From: Flavonifractor sp. An100
GTDB lineage: Bacteria; Bacillota; Clostridia; Oscillospirales; Oscillospiraceae
DNA length: 57,383 bases
Direction: 5' to 3'
Assembly (NCBI RefSeq): GCF_002161175.1
Contig: NZ_NFMA01000020.1
Coordinates: 1-57,383 of the forward strand
The position numbers and the translations under genes were made by a program. This document shows, one piece after another, positions 1 to 6,834 of the stretch. Position 1 is the first letter of the stretch. Each line of letters opens with the position of its first letter. The notes below the pieces were generated by a model, which saw only the letters and a program-made list of their open reading frames with translations, was not told where the DNA came from and made no database searches.

Positions 1-228
1 CGGCGGGTCCTCTCCCCCCGGCAGGCCCTCTTTGCTCCCACCCTTTGCCGCCCCCTGGAGGAGTGTGAGGGGCAGGTGGCGGCCGGACAGCTGGCTCCCT
101 ACCCGCCCGGGGTGCCCGTAGTGGCTCCGGGGGAGGTCATTTCGAAAAAAGAACTTTCTTATTTCCAGCAAATAGGCTATAATAATAAGAACGTACCGCT
201 TGTGGACAGGGAAATCCCCTTGCCATAA
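1..228 (+). CDS. Orn/Lys/Arg decarboxylase family protein, C-terminal end (partial)
   Basis: An open frame runs from base 1 to a TAA at 226-228 (75 residues). It carries the sequence LAPYPPGVPVVAPGEVIS, which matches the C-terminal domain of the PLP-dependent Orn/Lys/Arg decarboxylases of Firmicutes (SpeA/YaaO type; consensus YPPGIP...PGE). These enzymes decarboxylate basic amino acids to make polyamines. In Bacillus a YaaO-type gene also lies a few genes upstream of holB, so the context agrees. The gene starts outside the window, so the catalytic PLP lysine cannot be checked and the substrate is not inferable. Confidence 0.75.
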   Translation, partial: RRVLSPRQALFAPTLCRPLEECEGQVAAGQLAPYPPGVPVVAPGEVISKKELSYFQQIGYNNKNVPLVDREIPLP

Positions 229-257
229 CCGTCATCCCATCGGGAAGGGGAGAAACC

Positions 258-1223
258 ATGGAACTCACCGCTTTGGCAGGCAACCAGCGCCTGAAGGAAC
301 AGCTCTCTCAGCAGCAGACAGGCCGGGGTCTGGCCCACGCCTACCTCATCTCCGGCCCCCAGGGCTCAGGACGGCATACTCTGGCCCGGCTGCTGTGCCA
401 GGCCATGGTGTGCACCGCCCCCCAGGGGGACCGGCCCTGCGGCCATTGCGCCCCCTGTAAAAAGGTCCTTGGAGGCATCCACCCCGACGTGACCACCCTG
501 GCCGGCAGCGGAGAGGGCAAGTCCATCACCGTGGACCAGATTCGTTCCCTCCGGGCTGATGCCTACGTTCGCCCCAACGAGGGGGAGCGGAAGGTATATA
601 TCCTGGAGGGGGCGGGGCAGATGAATGCCTCCGCCCAGAACGCCATGCTCAAGCTGCTGGAGGAGGGTCCGGCCTACGCCGCCTTCCTGCTGCTGGCGGA
701 GAATGGGTCGGGATTGCTGCAAACCGTCCGCTCCCGGTGCGAGGAGCTCTCCCTGTCCCCCTTGTCGGTGGGGGAGTGCCGATCCTATCTCCGTGCCCGG
801 TTCCCCCAGAAAAGCGAGGGGGAGATTGAGCGGGCCGCCCTGGACTGTCAGGGCATCCTGGGCCGGGCCGTGGAGGCCCTGGGGGAGACCGACCCCGCCC
901 TGGAGGCCCGCCGGGAACTGGTGGGCCGACTGGCCCAGGTGATGGAGATGGGGGAGGAGTTAGACGTGCTGGAGGCGGTCATGGCCCTGGAAAAGGGGGC
1001 CAAGGAGGACCTGCCCCGGGTGCTGGACGCCCTGGAGGAGGAGCTGATTGGCCGCCTGGGACAAGCCCGGCAGGGCAAGCGGTTGTTTCGCGGGGTGGAG
1101 CTGGTGCGCCGGCTGCGTTCCGCCGCCCGCCTCAACGTCAATGCCGGCCAGCTGGCCGGCTGGCTGTGCGCGGGACTGTTTTTGGAAGAGACGGAGGGAG
1201 GAATCTCCTCCGGTGACAAGTAA
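258..1223 (+). CDS. holB: DNA polymerase III delta' subunit
   Basis: A 321-residue AAA+ clamp-loader subunit that helps load the beta sliding clamp during replication. Visible features are the P-loop-like GPQGSGRHT (residues 33-41), four cysteines of the zinc module (C52, C61, C64, C67; CGHCAPC) and the SRC motif in TVRSRCEEL that contacts the neighbouring subunit's ATP. The Walker A lysine is replaced by arginine (R39), so ATP binding by this subunit is doubtful; delta' is often a non-hydrolysing stator. The ATG at 258 follows a GGGGAGA site. ricT starts 14 bp downstream, so the two are probably co-transcribed, as in Bacillus (holB-yaaT). Confidence 0.95.
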   Translation: MELTALAGNQRLKEQLSQQQTGRGLAHAYLISGPQGSGRHTLARLLCQAMVCTAPQGDRPCGHCAPCKKVLGGIHPDVTTLAGSGEGKSITVDQIRSLRADAYVRPNEGERKVYILEGAGQMNASAQNAMLKLLEEGPAYAAFLLLAENGSGLLQTVRSRCEELSLSPLSVGECRSYLRARFPQKSEGEIERAALDCQGILGRAVEALGETDPALEARRELVGRLAQVMEMGEELDVLEAVMALEKGAKEDLPRVLDALEEELIGRLGQARQGKRLFRGVELVRRLRSAARLNVNAGQLAGWLCAGLFLEETEGGISSGDK

Positions 1224-1237
1224 GGAGAACCACGTAT

Positions 1238-2602
1238 ATGGTAGAGATCATCAGCGTCCGCTTCAAAAGCGGCGGAAAGCAATACTATTTCAACCCCGAA
1301 GGCCTGCAGTTTGCCGAGGGAGACGGGGTCATTGTGGAGACCTCCCGGGGCACCGAGTACGGTCTGTGCGTCCAGGGCAACTCCATGATCGACGAGATCG
1401 AGCTCATTGCCCCCCTGCGCCCGGTGGTGCGGAAGGCCACCCCTGAGGACGCCATCACCCTGGAGAAGAACAAGGAGAAGGAGGCCAAGGCCTTCCAGAT
1501 CTGCCAGGAGAAGATCGCCGAGCACGGCCTGGACATGAAGCTGGTGGAGGCCGAATACAGCTTTGAGGGGAACAAGGTCCTCTTTTTCTTCACCTCCGAC
1601 GGACGGGTGGATTTCCGGGCCCTGGTGAAGGATCTGGCCAGCGCCATCCACGCCCGCATTGAGCTGCGGCAGATTGGGGTGCGGGACGAGGCCAAGATGC
1701 TGGGGGGTCTGGGCATCTGCGGCCGGCCCTTCTGCTGCTCCCAGTTTTTGGATGAGTTCCAGCCCGTGTCCATCAAGATGGCCAAGACCCAGAACCTGTC
1801 CCTGAACCCCACCAAGATCTCGGGCACCTGCGGGCGGCTGATGTGCTGTTTGAAGTATGAGCAGGAGGCCTATGAGGATTTAGTCAAGAAGGCCCCCAAG
1901 CAGGAGTCCTTTGTGGAAACCCCCGACGGGGCGGGTACGGTGTCCAGCGTCAACCTCCTGCGCCAGACGGTGCAGGTGCGGCTGGAGTCCGCCCCGGAGA
2001 CCCCCAAGTGCTATCACAACTGTGAGCTGTGTGTCATCCGCAACGGCAAGGGCAAGCGGCCCGAGGGCTATGTGGAGCCCCCCCTGGAGGAGCTGGCCAA
2101 GCTGCGGAAGGCGCCGGAGGAGGAGCCGGACCAGTTCATATCCCAGGGCGAAAATTCCCTGGGCGCCGCCGTGAAGGCGGTTTTGATGGGGGAGAAGGCC
2201 CCTGTGGTTCCGGCAGAGGAAGAGGAAGGGACAACTCCCGCCCCTGAGGGGGAGGAGCGCCGTCCTTCCCGCCGCAGCCGGAGCCGGAACCGGAACCGCC
2301 GGGCCCGGGAAGAGGGGGAGAATCCTTCGGGCGAGCGTGCCGGAGCGGAGAGAGCTCAGGAGGAGAGGCAGCCCCGGAGTGACCGGCCTCAGGGGGATAA
2401 GTCCCAAGGGGAAAAGCCCCAGGGGGACCGTCCTCCCCGTCCGGAGCGGCGCCGGCCCCCAAAGGCGCCCCGGGAGAACCAGCCTGCCCCGGAAGGGGCG
2501 GGTCAGGCGGCTGAGGGGGGAGAGAAAAAGAACCCCCGCCGCCGCCGTCGTCGCCCCAGAGGGGGCGGAGGAGGAGCAAAACCCAATCCTCCTCAGGAGT
2601 AG
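1238..2602 (+). CDS. ricT: PSP1-domain iron-sulfur protein RicT (YaaT)
   Basis: A 454-residue PSP1-family protein. In Bacillus its homologue YaaT/RicT joins RicA and RicF in a complex carrying Fe-S clusters that acts with RNase Y in mRNA maturation and influences sporulation and competence. The cysteine sets CGRPFCC (C161, C166, C167) and CGRLMCC (C198, C203, C204) match the cluster-binding cysteines of that family. Residues about 1-290 are the conserved core. The remainder, about 125 residues, is a low-complexity Glu/Pro/Arg-rich tail ending in six arginines and glycines, longer than I expect for the family. It is co-directional with holB (14 bp gap). Confidence 0.93.
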   Translation: MVEIISVRFKSGGKQYYFNPEGLQFAEGDGVIVETSRGTEYGLCVQGNSMIDEIELIAPLRPVVRKATPEDAITLEKNKEKEAKAFQICQEKIAEHGLDMKLVEAEYSFEGNKVLFFFTSDGRVDFRALVKDLASAIHARIELRQIGVRDEAKMLGGLGICGRPFCCSQFLDEFQPVSIKMAKTQNLSLNPTKISGTCGRLMCCLKYEQEAYEDLVKKAPKQESFVETPDGAGTVSSVNLLRQTVQVRLESAPETPKCYHNCELCVIRNGKGKRPEGYVEPPLEELAKLRKAPEEEPDQFISQGENSLGAAVKAVLMGEKAPVVPAEEEEGTTPAPEGEERRPSRRSRSRNRNRRAREEGENPSGERAGAERAQEERQPRSDRPQGDKSQGEKPQGDRPPRPERRRPPKAPRENQPAPEGAGQAAEGGEKKNPRRRRRRPRGGGGGAKPNPPQE

Positions 2603-2645
2603 ATTGATTACCCTCTTGGCGGAGGGGGATAATTCAGAACACTTG

Positions 2646-2669
2646 GGGGCCCGGCCACTGCCGGGCCCC
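2646..2669 (+). terminator. GC-rich hairpin after ricT
   Basis: A perfect 10-bp stem (GGGGCCCGGC / GCCGGGCCCC) with loop CACT, 43 bases after the ricT stop. It is followed by CTCTTGCGG, only a weak T tract, so it may be a leaky terminator or an mRNA 3'-end stabiliser between ricT and the transporter gene. Confidence 0.5.
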
Positions 2670-2708
2670 TCTTGCGGTGAGCCCAAACAAGGAGAGGAAT
2701 GACGGGGA

Positions 2709-3656
2709 ATGTTGGCCAGTTTTTTAAATGCGGTCTCTGCTGTGGTGGTGCTGTTTGCCCTGATGGCAGTGGGCTATGGAATGGGCTGTTTGGGGTGGAT
2801 GACGGCGGCGGAGAAGAAGTTTGTCAGCCGGTATGTGGTGAACATCGCCGTTCCCTTTAACTGTGTGGTGGGGCTGCTGAACAACTTCAGCCATGATGCC
2901 CTGGTCAGCGCGGGTAGGATGATCGCCAGCGCCATGATTGGGATCCTGCTGACCCTGGGCCTGTCCGCCCTGGTGGCCACCGCCCTAAAGCTGCCCCGGA
3001 AGCGCTGGGGCGTCTTTGTGGCTATGGCAGGCAGTTCCAATACCCTGTTTATCGGCCTGCCCATCACCACTCAGCTCTTTGGAGAGGTGGCCATGCCCTA
3101 TCTGATGACCTACTACCTCTCCAGCGCCATCTTTACTCAGTCCCTTTTGGTGCTCCTCATTGAGCGGGCGGGAACTGCCACCCCGAAAAAGATTCGGGTG
3201 GGGGAGATGGTAAAGGATATTTTTACCAAGCCCCCTATTGTGGGTGTGATCGTGGGGATCCTGCTGTTGGTGCTGGACCTGCGTCCCCCTGAGCTGGTGA
3301 TGAAATTCTCCGGCTATATCAGCGACACGGTGATTCCCCTGGCTTTGATGTATTGCGGCTTTATTATCTATGAGGTGGGGCTGCGAAACCTGCGTTTTCT
3401 TCGGGGAATCCCCACCATGTTGGTGGTCCGCCTGGGGATCTCTCCCCTTATCTGTTTGGCCATGTGCATGCTGACGGGGATCGACGGCCTGGCTCGGGAT
3501 GTGTTTATTGTGGAGTCTGCCCTGCCGGTGGTCACCCAGGTGACCGTGATGGCGGGGGCCTTCGGGGCTGACGAGGAGTACGCCGCCACCGGGGCCTGCC
3601 TGTCCACCCTGGGGTGTTTCTTTACCATCCCCATTTTGATGATGCTGTTAGGATAG
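2709..3656 (+). CDS. AEC (auxin efflux carrier) family transporter
   Basis: A 315-residue, strongly hydrophobic protein with about ten predicted membrane spans in the two five-helix halves typical of the AEC family. Bacterial members are mostly malate or other organic-acid carriers; the substrate here is not determinable. The ATG at 2709 lies 11 bases after GGAGAGG; an earlier ATG at 2699 is in another frame. It ends at a strong hairpin shared with the convergent FAH-family gene, so the two neighbours are not co-transcribed, though an organic-acid theme is possible. Confidence 0.88.
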   Translation: MLASFLNAVSAVVVLFALMAVGYGMGCLGWMTAAEKKFVSRYVVNIAVPFNCVVGLLNNFSHDALVSAGRMIASAMIGILLTLGLSALVATALKLPRKRWGVFVAMAGSSNTLFIGLPITTQLFGEVAMPYLMTYYLSSAIFTQSLLVLLIERAGTATPKKIRVGEMVKDIFTKPPIVGVIVGILLLVLDLRPPELVMKFSGYISDTVIPLALMYCGFIIYEVGLRNLRFLRGIPTMLVVRLGISPLICLAMCMLTGIDGLARDVFIVESALPVVTQVTVMAGAFGADEEYAATGACLSTLGCFFTIPILMMLLG

Positions 3657-3669
3657 AAACTACATACAC

Positions 3670-3714
3670 AACAGCGCCCCGCCTGTGGAAAAGCAGGCGG
3701 GGCGCTGTTGTTTC
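3670..3714. terminator. Bidirectional terminator between AEC transporter and FAH gene
   Basis: A 16-bp perfect stem (3670-3685 with 3694-3709) and an 8-base loop TGGAAAAG, between two convergent stop codons. A T-rich stretch follows on the plus strand (TTGTTTCATTT). Confidence 0.88.
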
Positions 3715-3721
3715 ATTTCCT

Positions 3722-4579
3722 TTAGCGGAAGGTGGTGGTGAGGGTACCGATGTGCTGGATGGTCACATCCACCCGGTCGCCGGGGCGCAGCCAGTTCTTC
3801 TGGTCGGCGGGGTAGCCGTGCATGACCCCCTGGGGGGTGCCGGTGAAGATGAGGTCCCCGGGCTGGAGGGTGAAGTGGTGGGACAGGTCGGCGATGATCT
3901 GGGCCACGGTGAAGATCATGTCCCCGGTGTTGGAGTTCTGGCGGACCTCCCCATTGACGGTGCTGGAGATGGCCAGATTCTGGGGGTCCAGCTCCCCGGC
4001 AGGGACCAGGCAGGGTCCGATGGGGGCAAAGCCGTCCAGAGTCTTGGACAGCACCCACTGATTGCCCCGGGCAAATTGCAGGTCCCGGGTGGACAGGTCG
4101 TTGCCGCAGGTGTAGCCGTAGACGTAGGAGAGGGCGTCCTCCTCCTTCACGTCCCGGGCGGGCTTGCCTATCACGGCCACCAGCTCCGCCTCGTAGTCGT
4201 ACTCCAGGTAGTCGGGGAGGAGGGTGACGTAGTCCCCGTGGGCGGCCAGGGCGTTGGAGAACTTATTGAAGAGCACCGGCTTCTCCGGCAGGGGGAGGTT
4301 GCACTCCTTGGCGTGCTGGCGGTAATTGAGGCCAATGCACAGGATTTTCCCTGTCTGGGTGACCACCGGGGCCAGGGGAGCATTGGTAAAGCACTCTGCC
4401 CCCTCCATGAGGGCGGCCAGCTGGTCCAGGCCCGCCTGTCCCAGGGCGATGGCCGCGGCCATGTCGGTGGGGGAGGGGAGGCCCCGGCGGGCGCTCTCCT
4501 TCTCCACATCAATGACGCCCTGGGGGGTCTGGATTCCCAGGGAGGGGAAGCAACCGTTCCAGAGTTGTACCAGTTTCAT
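3722..4579 (-). CDS. Fumarylacetoacetate hydrolase (FAH) family protein
   Basis: A 285-residue FAH-fold protein. Members hydrolyse or decarboxylate 2-oxo acids (acylpyruvases, 2-hydroxyhepta-diene-dioate isomerases, oxaloacetate decarboxylases). Family motifs visible are KILCIGLNYRQHAKE, YEAELVAVIGK (metal-binding Glu), GNDLSTRDLQ and GDLIFTGTPQGV. The start at 4579 is chosen because AAGGAGGA lies 6 bases upstream; a frame 10 codons longer lacks such a site. It reads away from the aspS tail region, from which it is separated by a hairpin at 4600-4624. The exact reaction is unknown. Confidence 0.88.
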   Translation of the reverse strand: MKLVQLWNGCFPSLGIQTPQGVIDVEKESARRGLPSPTDMAAAIALGQAGLDQLAALMEGAECFTNAPLAPVVTQTGKILCIGLNYRQHAKECNLPLPEKPVLFNKFSNALAAHGDYVTLLPDYLEYDYEAELVAVIGKPARDVKEEDALSYVYGYTCGNDLSTRDLQFARGNQWVLSKTLDGFAPIGPCLVPAGELDPQNLAISSTVNGEVRQNSNTGDMIFTVAQIIADLSHHFTLQPGDLIFTGTPQGVMHGYPADQKNWLRPGDRVDVTIQHIGTLTTTFR

Positions 4580-4599
4580 GTAATTCCTCCTTATGGAAG

Positions 4600-4624
4600 G
4601 GGGCCCCATGTGTCATGGGGCCCC
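4600..4624. terminator. Palindromic hairpin between the aspS tail copy and the FAH gene
   Basis: An 11-bp stem GGGGCCCCATG / CATGGGGCCCC with a 3-base loop, 24 bases beyond the stop of the aspS tail copy and just ahead of the FAH ribosome site. A 7-bp version of the same hairpin (CCCCATG-TTC-CATGGGG) follows the true aspS stop at 4838-4854, so it seems to travel with the aspS 3' end. There is no T tract. Confidence 0.6.
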
Positions 4625-4646
4625 GGTTTGTACTATGGGAGAGGGA

Positions 4647-4718
4647 ATCAGCCCTCGGTCTCCTCTTGCTCCTTGCGGGTGACGGCGATGGACAGGTCAT
4701 CCAACTGCTTGTCATCCA
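4647..4718 (-). pseudogene. Displaced copy of the aspS 3' end (22 codons plus stop)
   Basis: This 72-base block repeats 4879-4950, the 3' end of aspS, at an offset of 232 bases. Read on the minus strand it encodes the same peptide ending SIAVTRKEQEETEG and the same TGA stop. Five bases differ (CTG/TTG, GAC/GAT, TTG/CTG, GCT/GCC, CAG/CAA) and all five are synonymous. It has no start codon or ribosome site of its own. It is either the original tail displaced by an insertion, or a tail imported from a related aspS. Confidence 0.9.
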
Positions 4719-4720
4719 AG

Positions 4721-4854
4721 CCCCGCAAAATGGAATTTTGCGGGGGCCCCGAAGGATTAAAATGCTCGGGCGGAATCAATCCGCCCTGCGCCAATGGTTT
4801 GGATTTCACCAAACCATTGTACGCGCCAAAAGGCGCGCCCCATGTTCCATGGGG
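4721..4854. repeat. Array of five adjacent hairpins inserted behind aspS
   Basis: Five non-overlapping inverted repeats sit within 134 bases: 4721-4731/4735-4745 (11 bp, CCCCGCAAAAT), 4768-4774/4780-4786 (7 bp, GGGCGGA), 4792-4802/4809-4819 (11 bp, CAATGGTTTGG), 4822-4827/4832-4837 (6 bp, CGCGCC) and 4838-4844/4848-4854 (7 bp, CCCCATG). Nothing here looks coding. The array fills the space between the two copies of the aspS 3' end and resembles a non-autonomous intergenic palindromic repeat. Confidence 0.75.
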
Positions 4855-4879
4855 CCCCTTTGTGGATGACCGGGTAAGA

Positions 4880-6679
4880 TCAGCCCTCGGTCTCCTCCTG
4901 CTCCTTGCGGGTGACAGCGATGGACAAGTCGTCCAGCTGCTTGTCATCCACAAAGTCGGGGCAGGCCATCATTAGGTCGGAGGCATTCTGCACCTTGGGG
5001 AAGGCAATGACGTCCCGGATGGAGGGAGCGCCCGCCATGAGCATGCACAGCCGGTCCAGGCCGTAGGCCAGGCCGCCGTGGGGAGGCGCGCCGAACTTGA
5101 AGGCGCCTACCAGATGGCCAAAGCGCTCCTGAATATCCTCCTCGGAGATGCCCAGGGCCTGGAAGGCCTTCTCCTGCATCTCGGGGGTGTTGATGCGGAT
5201 GGAGCCACCGCCCAGCTCGGTGCCGTTCAATACGATGTCGTAGGCCCGGGCGCGGCAGTGGGCCTTGTCGGAGAGGATCTTGTCCTCGTCCTCCACCATG
5301 GGGGCGGTGAAGGGGTGATGCATGGCCTGGTAGCGGCCCTCCTCCTCGCTCCACTCGAACATGGGGAACTGGGTGACCCACAGGAACTTGAAGTCCATGG
5401 GGTCCAGGATGCCCAACTGCTTGGCCACCTCGCAGCGCAGAGCGCCCAGAGCGGCCCAGACCACGTCGTTCTTCTCGTCGCCCACGATGAGGATGAGGTC
5501 TCCGTCCTTGGCGCCCGCCCGGTCCAGAATGGCCTTGTTCTCCTCCTCGGTGAGGAACTTGGCGTAGGAGGAGGTCATCTGGCCCTCGTGGAGGCGAGCC
5601 CAGGCCAGGCCCTTGGCCTTGTAGGTCTTGACGAAGTCCACCAGCTTGTCGATCTTCTTCCGGGGGAAGTCGGCGGCGTGGCCGTTGACATTGATGAGGC
5701 GGACGGAGCCACCGGCGGCCACCGGGTTGGCAAACACGCCGAAGCCGCAGCCCTTCACCAGGTCGCTGATGTCGGTGAGCTCAAAGCCGAAGCGCAGGTC
5801 GGGCTTGTCGGAGCCGAAGCGGTCCATGGCCTCCTGCCAGGGCATGCGCTGGAAGGGGGTCTGGACGTCTACGTCCAGCACCTCTTTAAAGACCCGCTTC
5901 AGGAAACCCTCTTGGATGGTCATGATCTCATCCTCGTTGAGGAAGGACATCTCCAGGTCGATCTGGGTAAACTCCGGCTGGCGGTCGGCCCGTAAATCCT
6001 CGTCCCGGAAGCAGCGGGCGATCTGGAAGTAGCGGTCGAAGCCGGAGAGCATGAGCAGCTGCTTATACTGCTGGGGAGACTGGGGCAGGGCGTAGAACTT
6101 GCCCGGATGGACTCGGGAGGGAACCAGGTAGTCCCGGGCGCCCTCGGGGGTGGACTTGGTCAAAATGGGGGTCTCGATCTCCAAAAAACCGTTTTCGTCA
6201 AAGTAGTCCCGGGCGATCTTGGTGATCTTGTGCCGGGTGGCGATGGCCTTTTGCATCTCGGGGCGGCGCAGGTCCAGATAGCGGTACTTCAGGCGGAGCA
6301 TGTCGTTGGCCTTGGAGTGCTCCACGATCTCAAAGGGAGGGGTCTCCGACTTGGCCAGCAGGCGCAGCTCGGTGACGTAGACCTCAATGTCGCCGGTGGC
6401 GATCTTGTCGGTCTTGCTCTCACGCTCCCGGACCAGGCCGGTGGCGGCCACCACGTACTCCGAGCGGAGGGTGGCGGCCTTTTCGAAGATGGCCTTGTCG
6501 GTGCTGTCGTCGAAGGAGAGCTGAATGAGGCCGGTGCGGTCCCGCAGGTCCACGAAGATGAGGCCGCCCAGGTCCCGCTGCCGCTGAACCCAGCCGCACA
6601 GGGACACGGTCTTGCCTGCGTCAGACAGGCGCAGCTCGCCGCAGTAGCAGCTGCGGTGGAAGTTTTGCAGATTATCCAT
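4880..6679 (-). CDS. aspS: Aspartyl-tRNA synthetase
   Basis: A 599-residue class II synthetase charging tRNA-Asp. It has the N-terminal OB-fold anticodon-binding domain (CGWVQRQRDLGGLIFVDLRD), motif 2 (FQIARCFRDEDLRADRQPEF), the bacterial GAD insertion in the middle, and motif 3 (GLAYGLDRLCMLMAG). Length is normal for bacterial AspRS. Whether it also charges tRNA-Asn cannot be told from sequence by eye. It is the second gene of the hisS-aspS operon (135 bases after the hisS stop) and should be under the same T-box. Its last 23 codons are duplicated just downstream (4647-4718). Confidence 0.97.
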   Translation of the reverse strand: MDNLQNFHRSCYCGELRLSDAGKTVSLCGWVQRQRDLGGLIFVDLRDRTGLIQLSFDDSTDKAIFEKAATLRSEYVVAATGLVRERESKTDKIATGDIEVYVTELRLLAKSETPPFEIVEHSKANDMLRLKYRYLDLRRPEMQKAIATRHKITKIARDYFDENGFLEIETPILTKSTPEGARDYLVPSRVHPGKFYALPQSPQQYKQLLMLSGFDRYFQIARCFRDEDLRADRQPEFTQIDLEMSFLNEDEIMTIQEGFLKRVFKEVLDVDVQTPFQRMPWQEAMDRFGSDKPDLRFGFELTDISDLVKGCGFGVFANPVAAGGSVRLINVNGHAADFPRKKIDKLVDFVKTYKAKGLAWARLHEGQMTSSYAKFLTEEENKAILDRAGAKDGDLILIVGDEKNDVVWAALGALRCEVAKQLGILDPMDFKFLWVTQFPMFEWSEEEGRYQAMHHPFTAPMVEDEDKILSDKAHCRARAYDIVLNGTELGGGSIRINTPEMQEKAFQALGISEEDIQERFGHLVGAFKFGAPPHGGLAYGLDRLCMLMAGAPSIRDVIAFPKVQNASDLMMACPDFVDDKQLDDLSIAVTRKEQEETEG

Positions 6680-6739
6680 GTGAAATCAACTCCAAATTGT
6701 AATTTTATAATTGATTAGTCCATTTTGTATCCTTATTTT

Positions 6740-6834
6740 CCGCCGGCGTGGGGAGAACCCGCAGGGGCGAAAGGGAACCAGAGGTTCCCCAAAAGTTCTT
6801 TGCCAAGCTTTCTTTCAAGAAAGCTTGTCCAGAA
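6740..6834. repeat. Hairpin-rich element covering the hisS stop codon
   Basis: The intergenic DNA between hisS and aspS holds AAGCTTTCTT / AAGAAAGCTT (10-bp stem, 2-base loop, 6807-6828) and GGGAACC / GGTTCCC (about 6773-6788). The first inverted repeat contains the hisS stop codon (6815-6817) and encodes the last residues KLS. It resembles an intergenic repeat that has run into the gene end. There is no T tract, so I do not call it a terminator. Confidence 0.55.
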
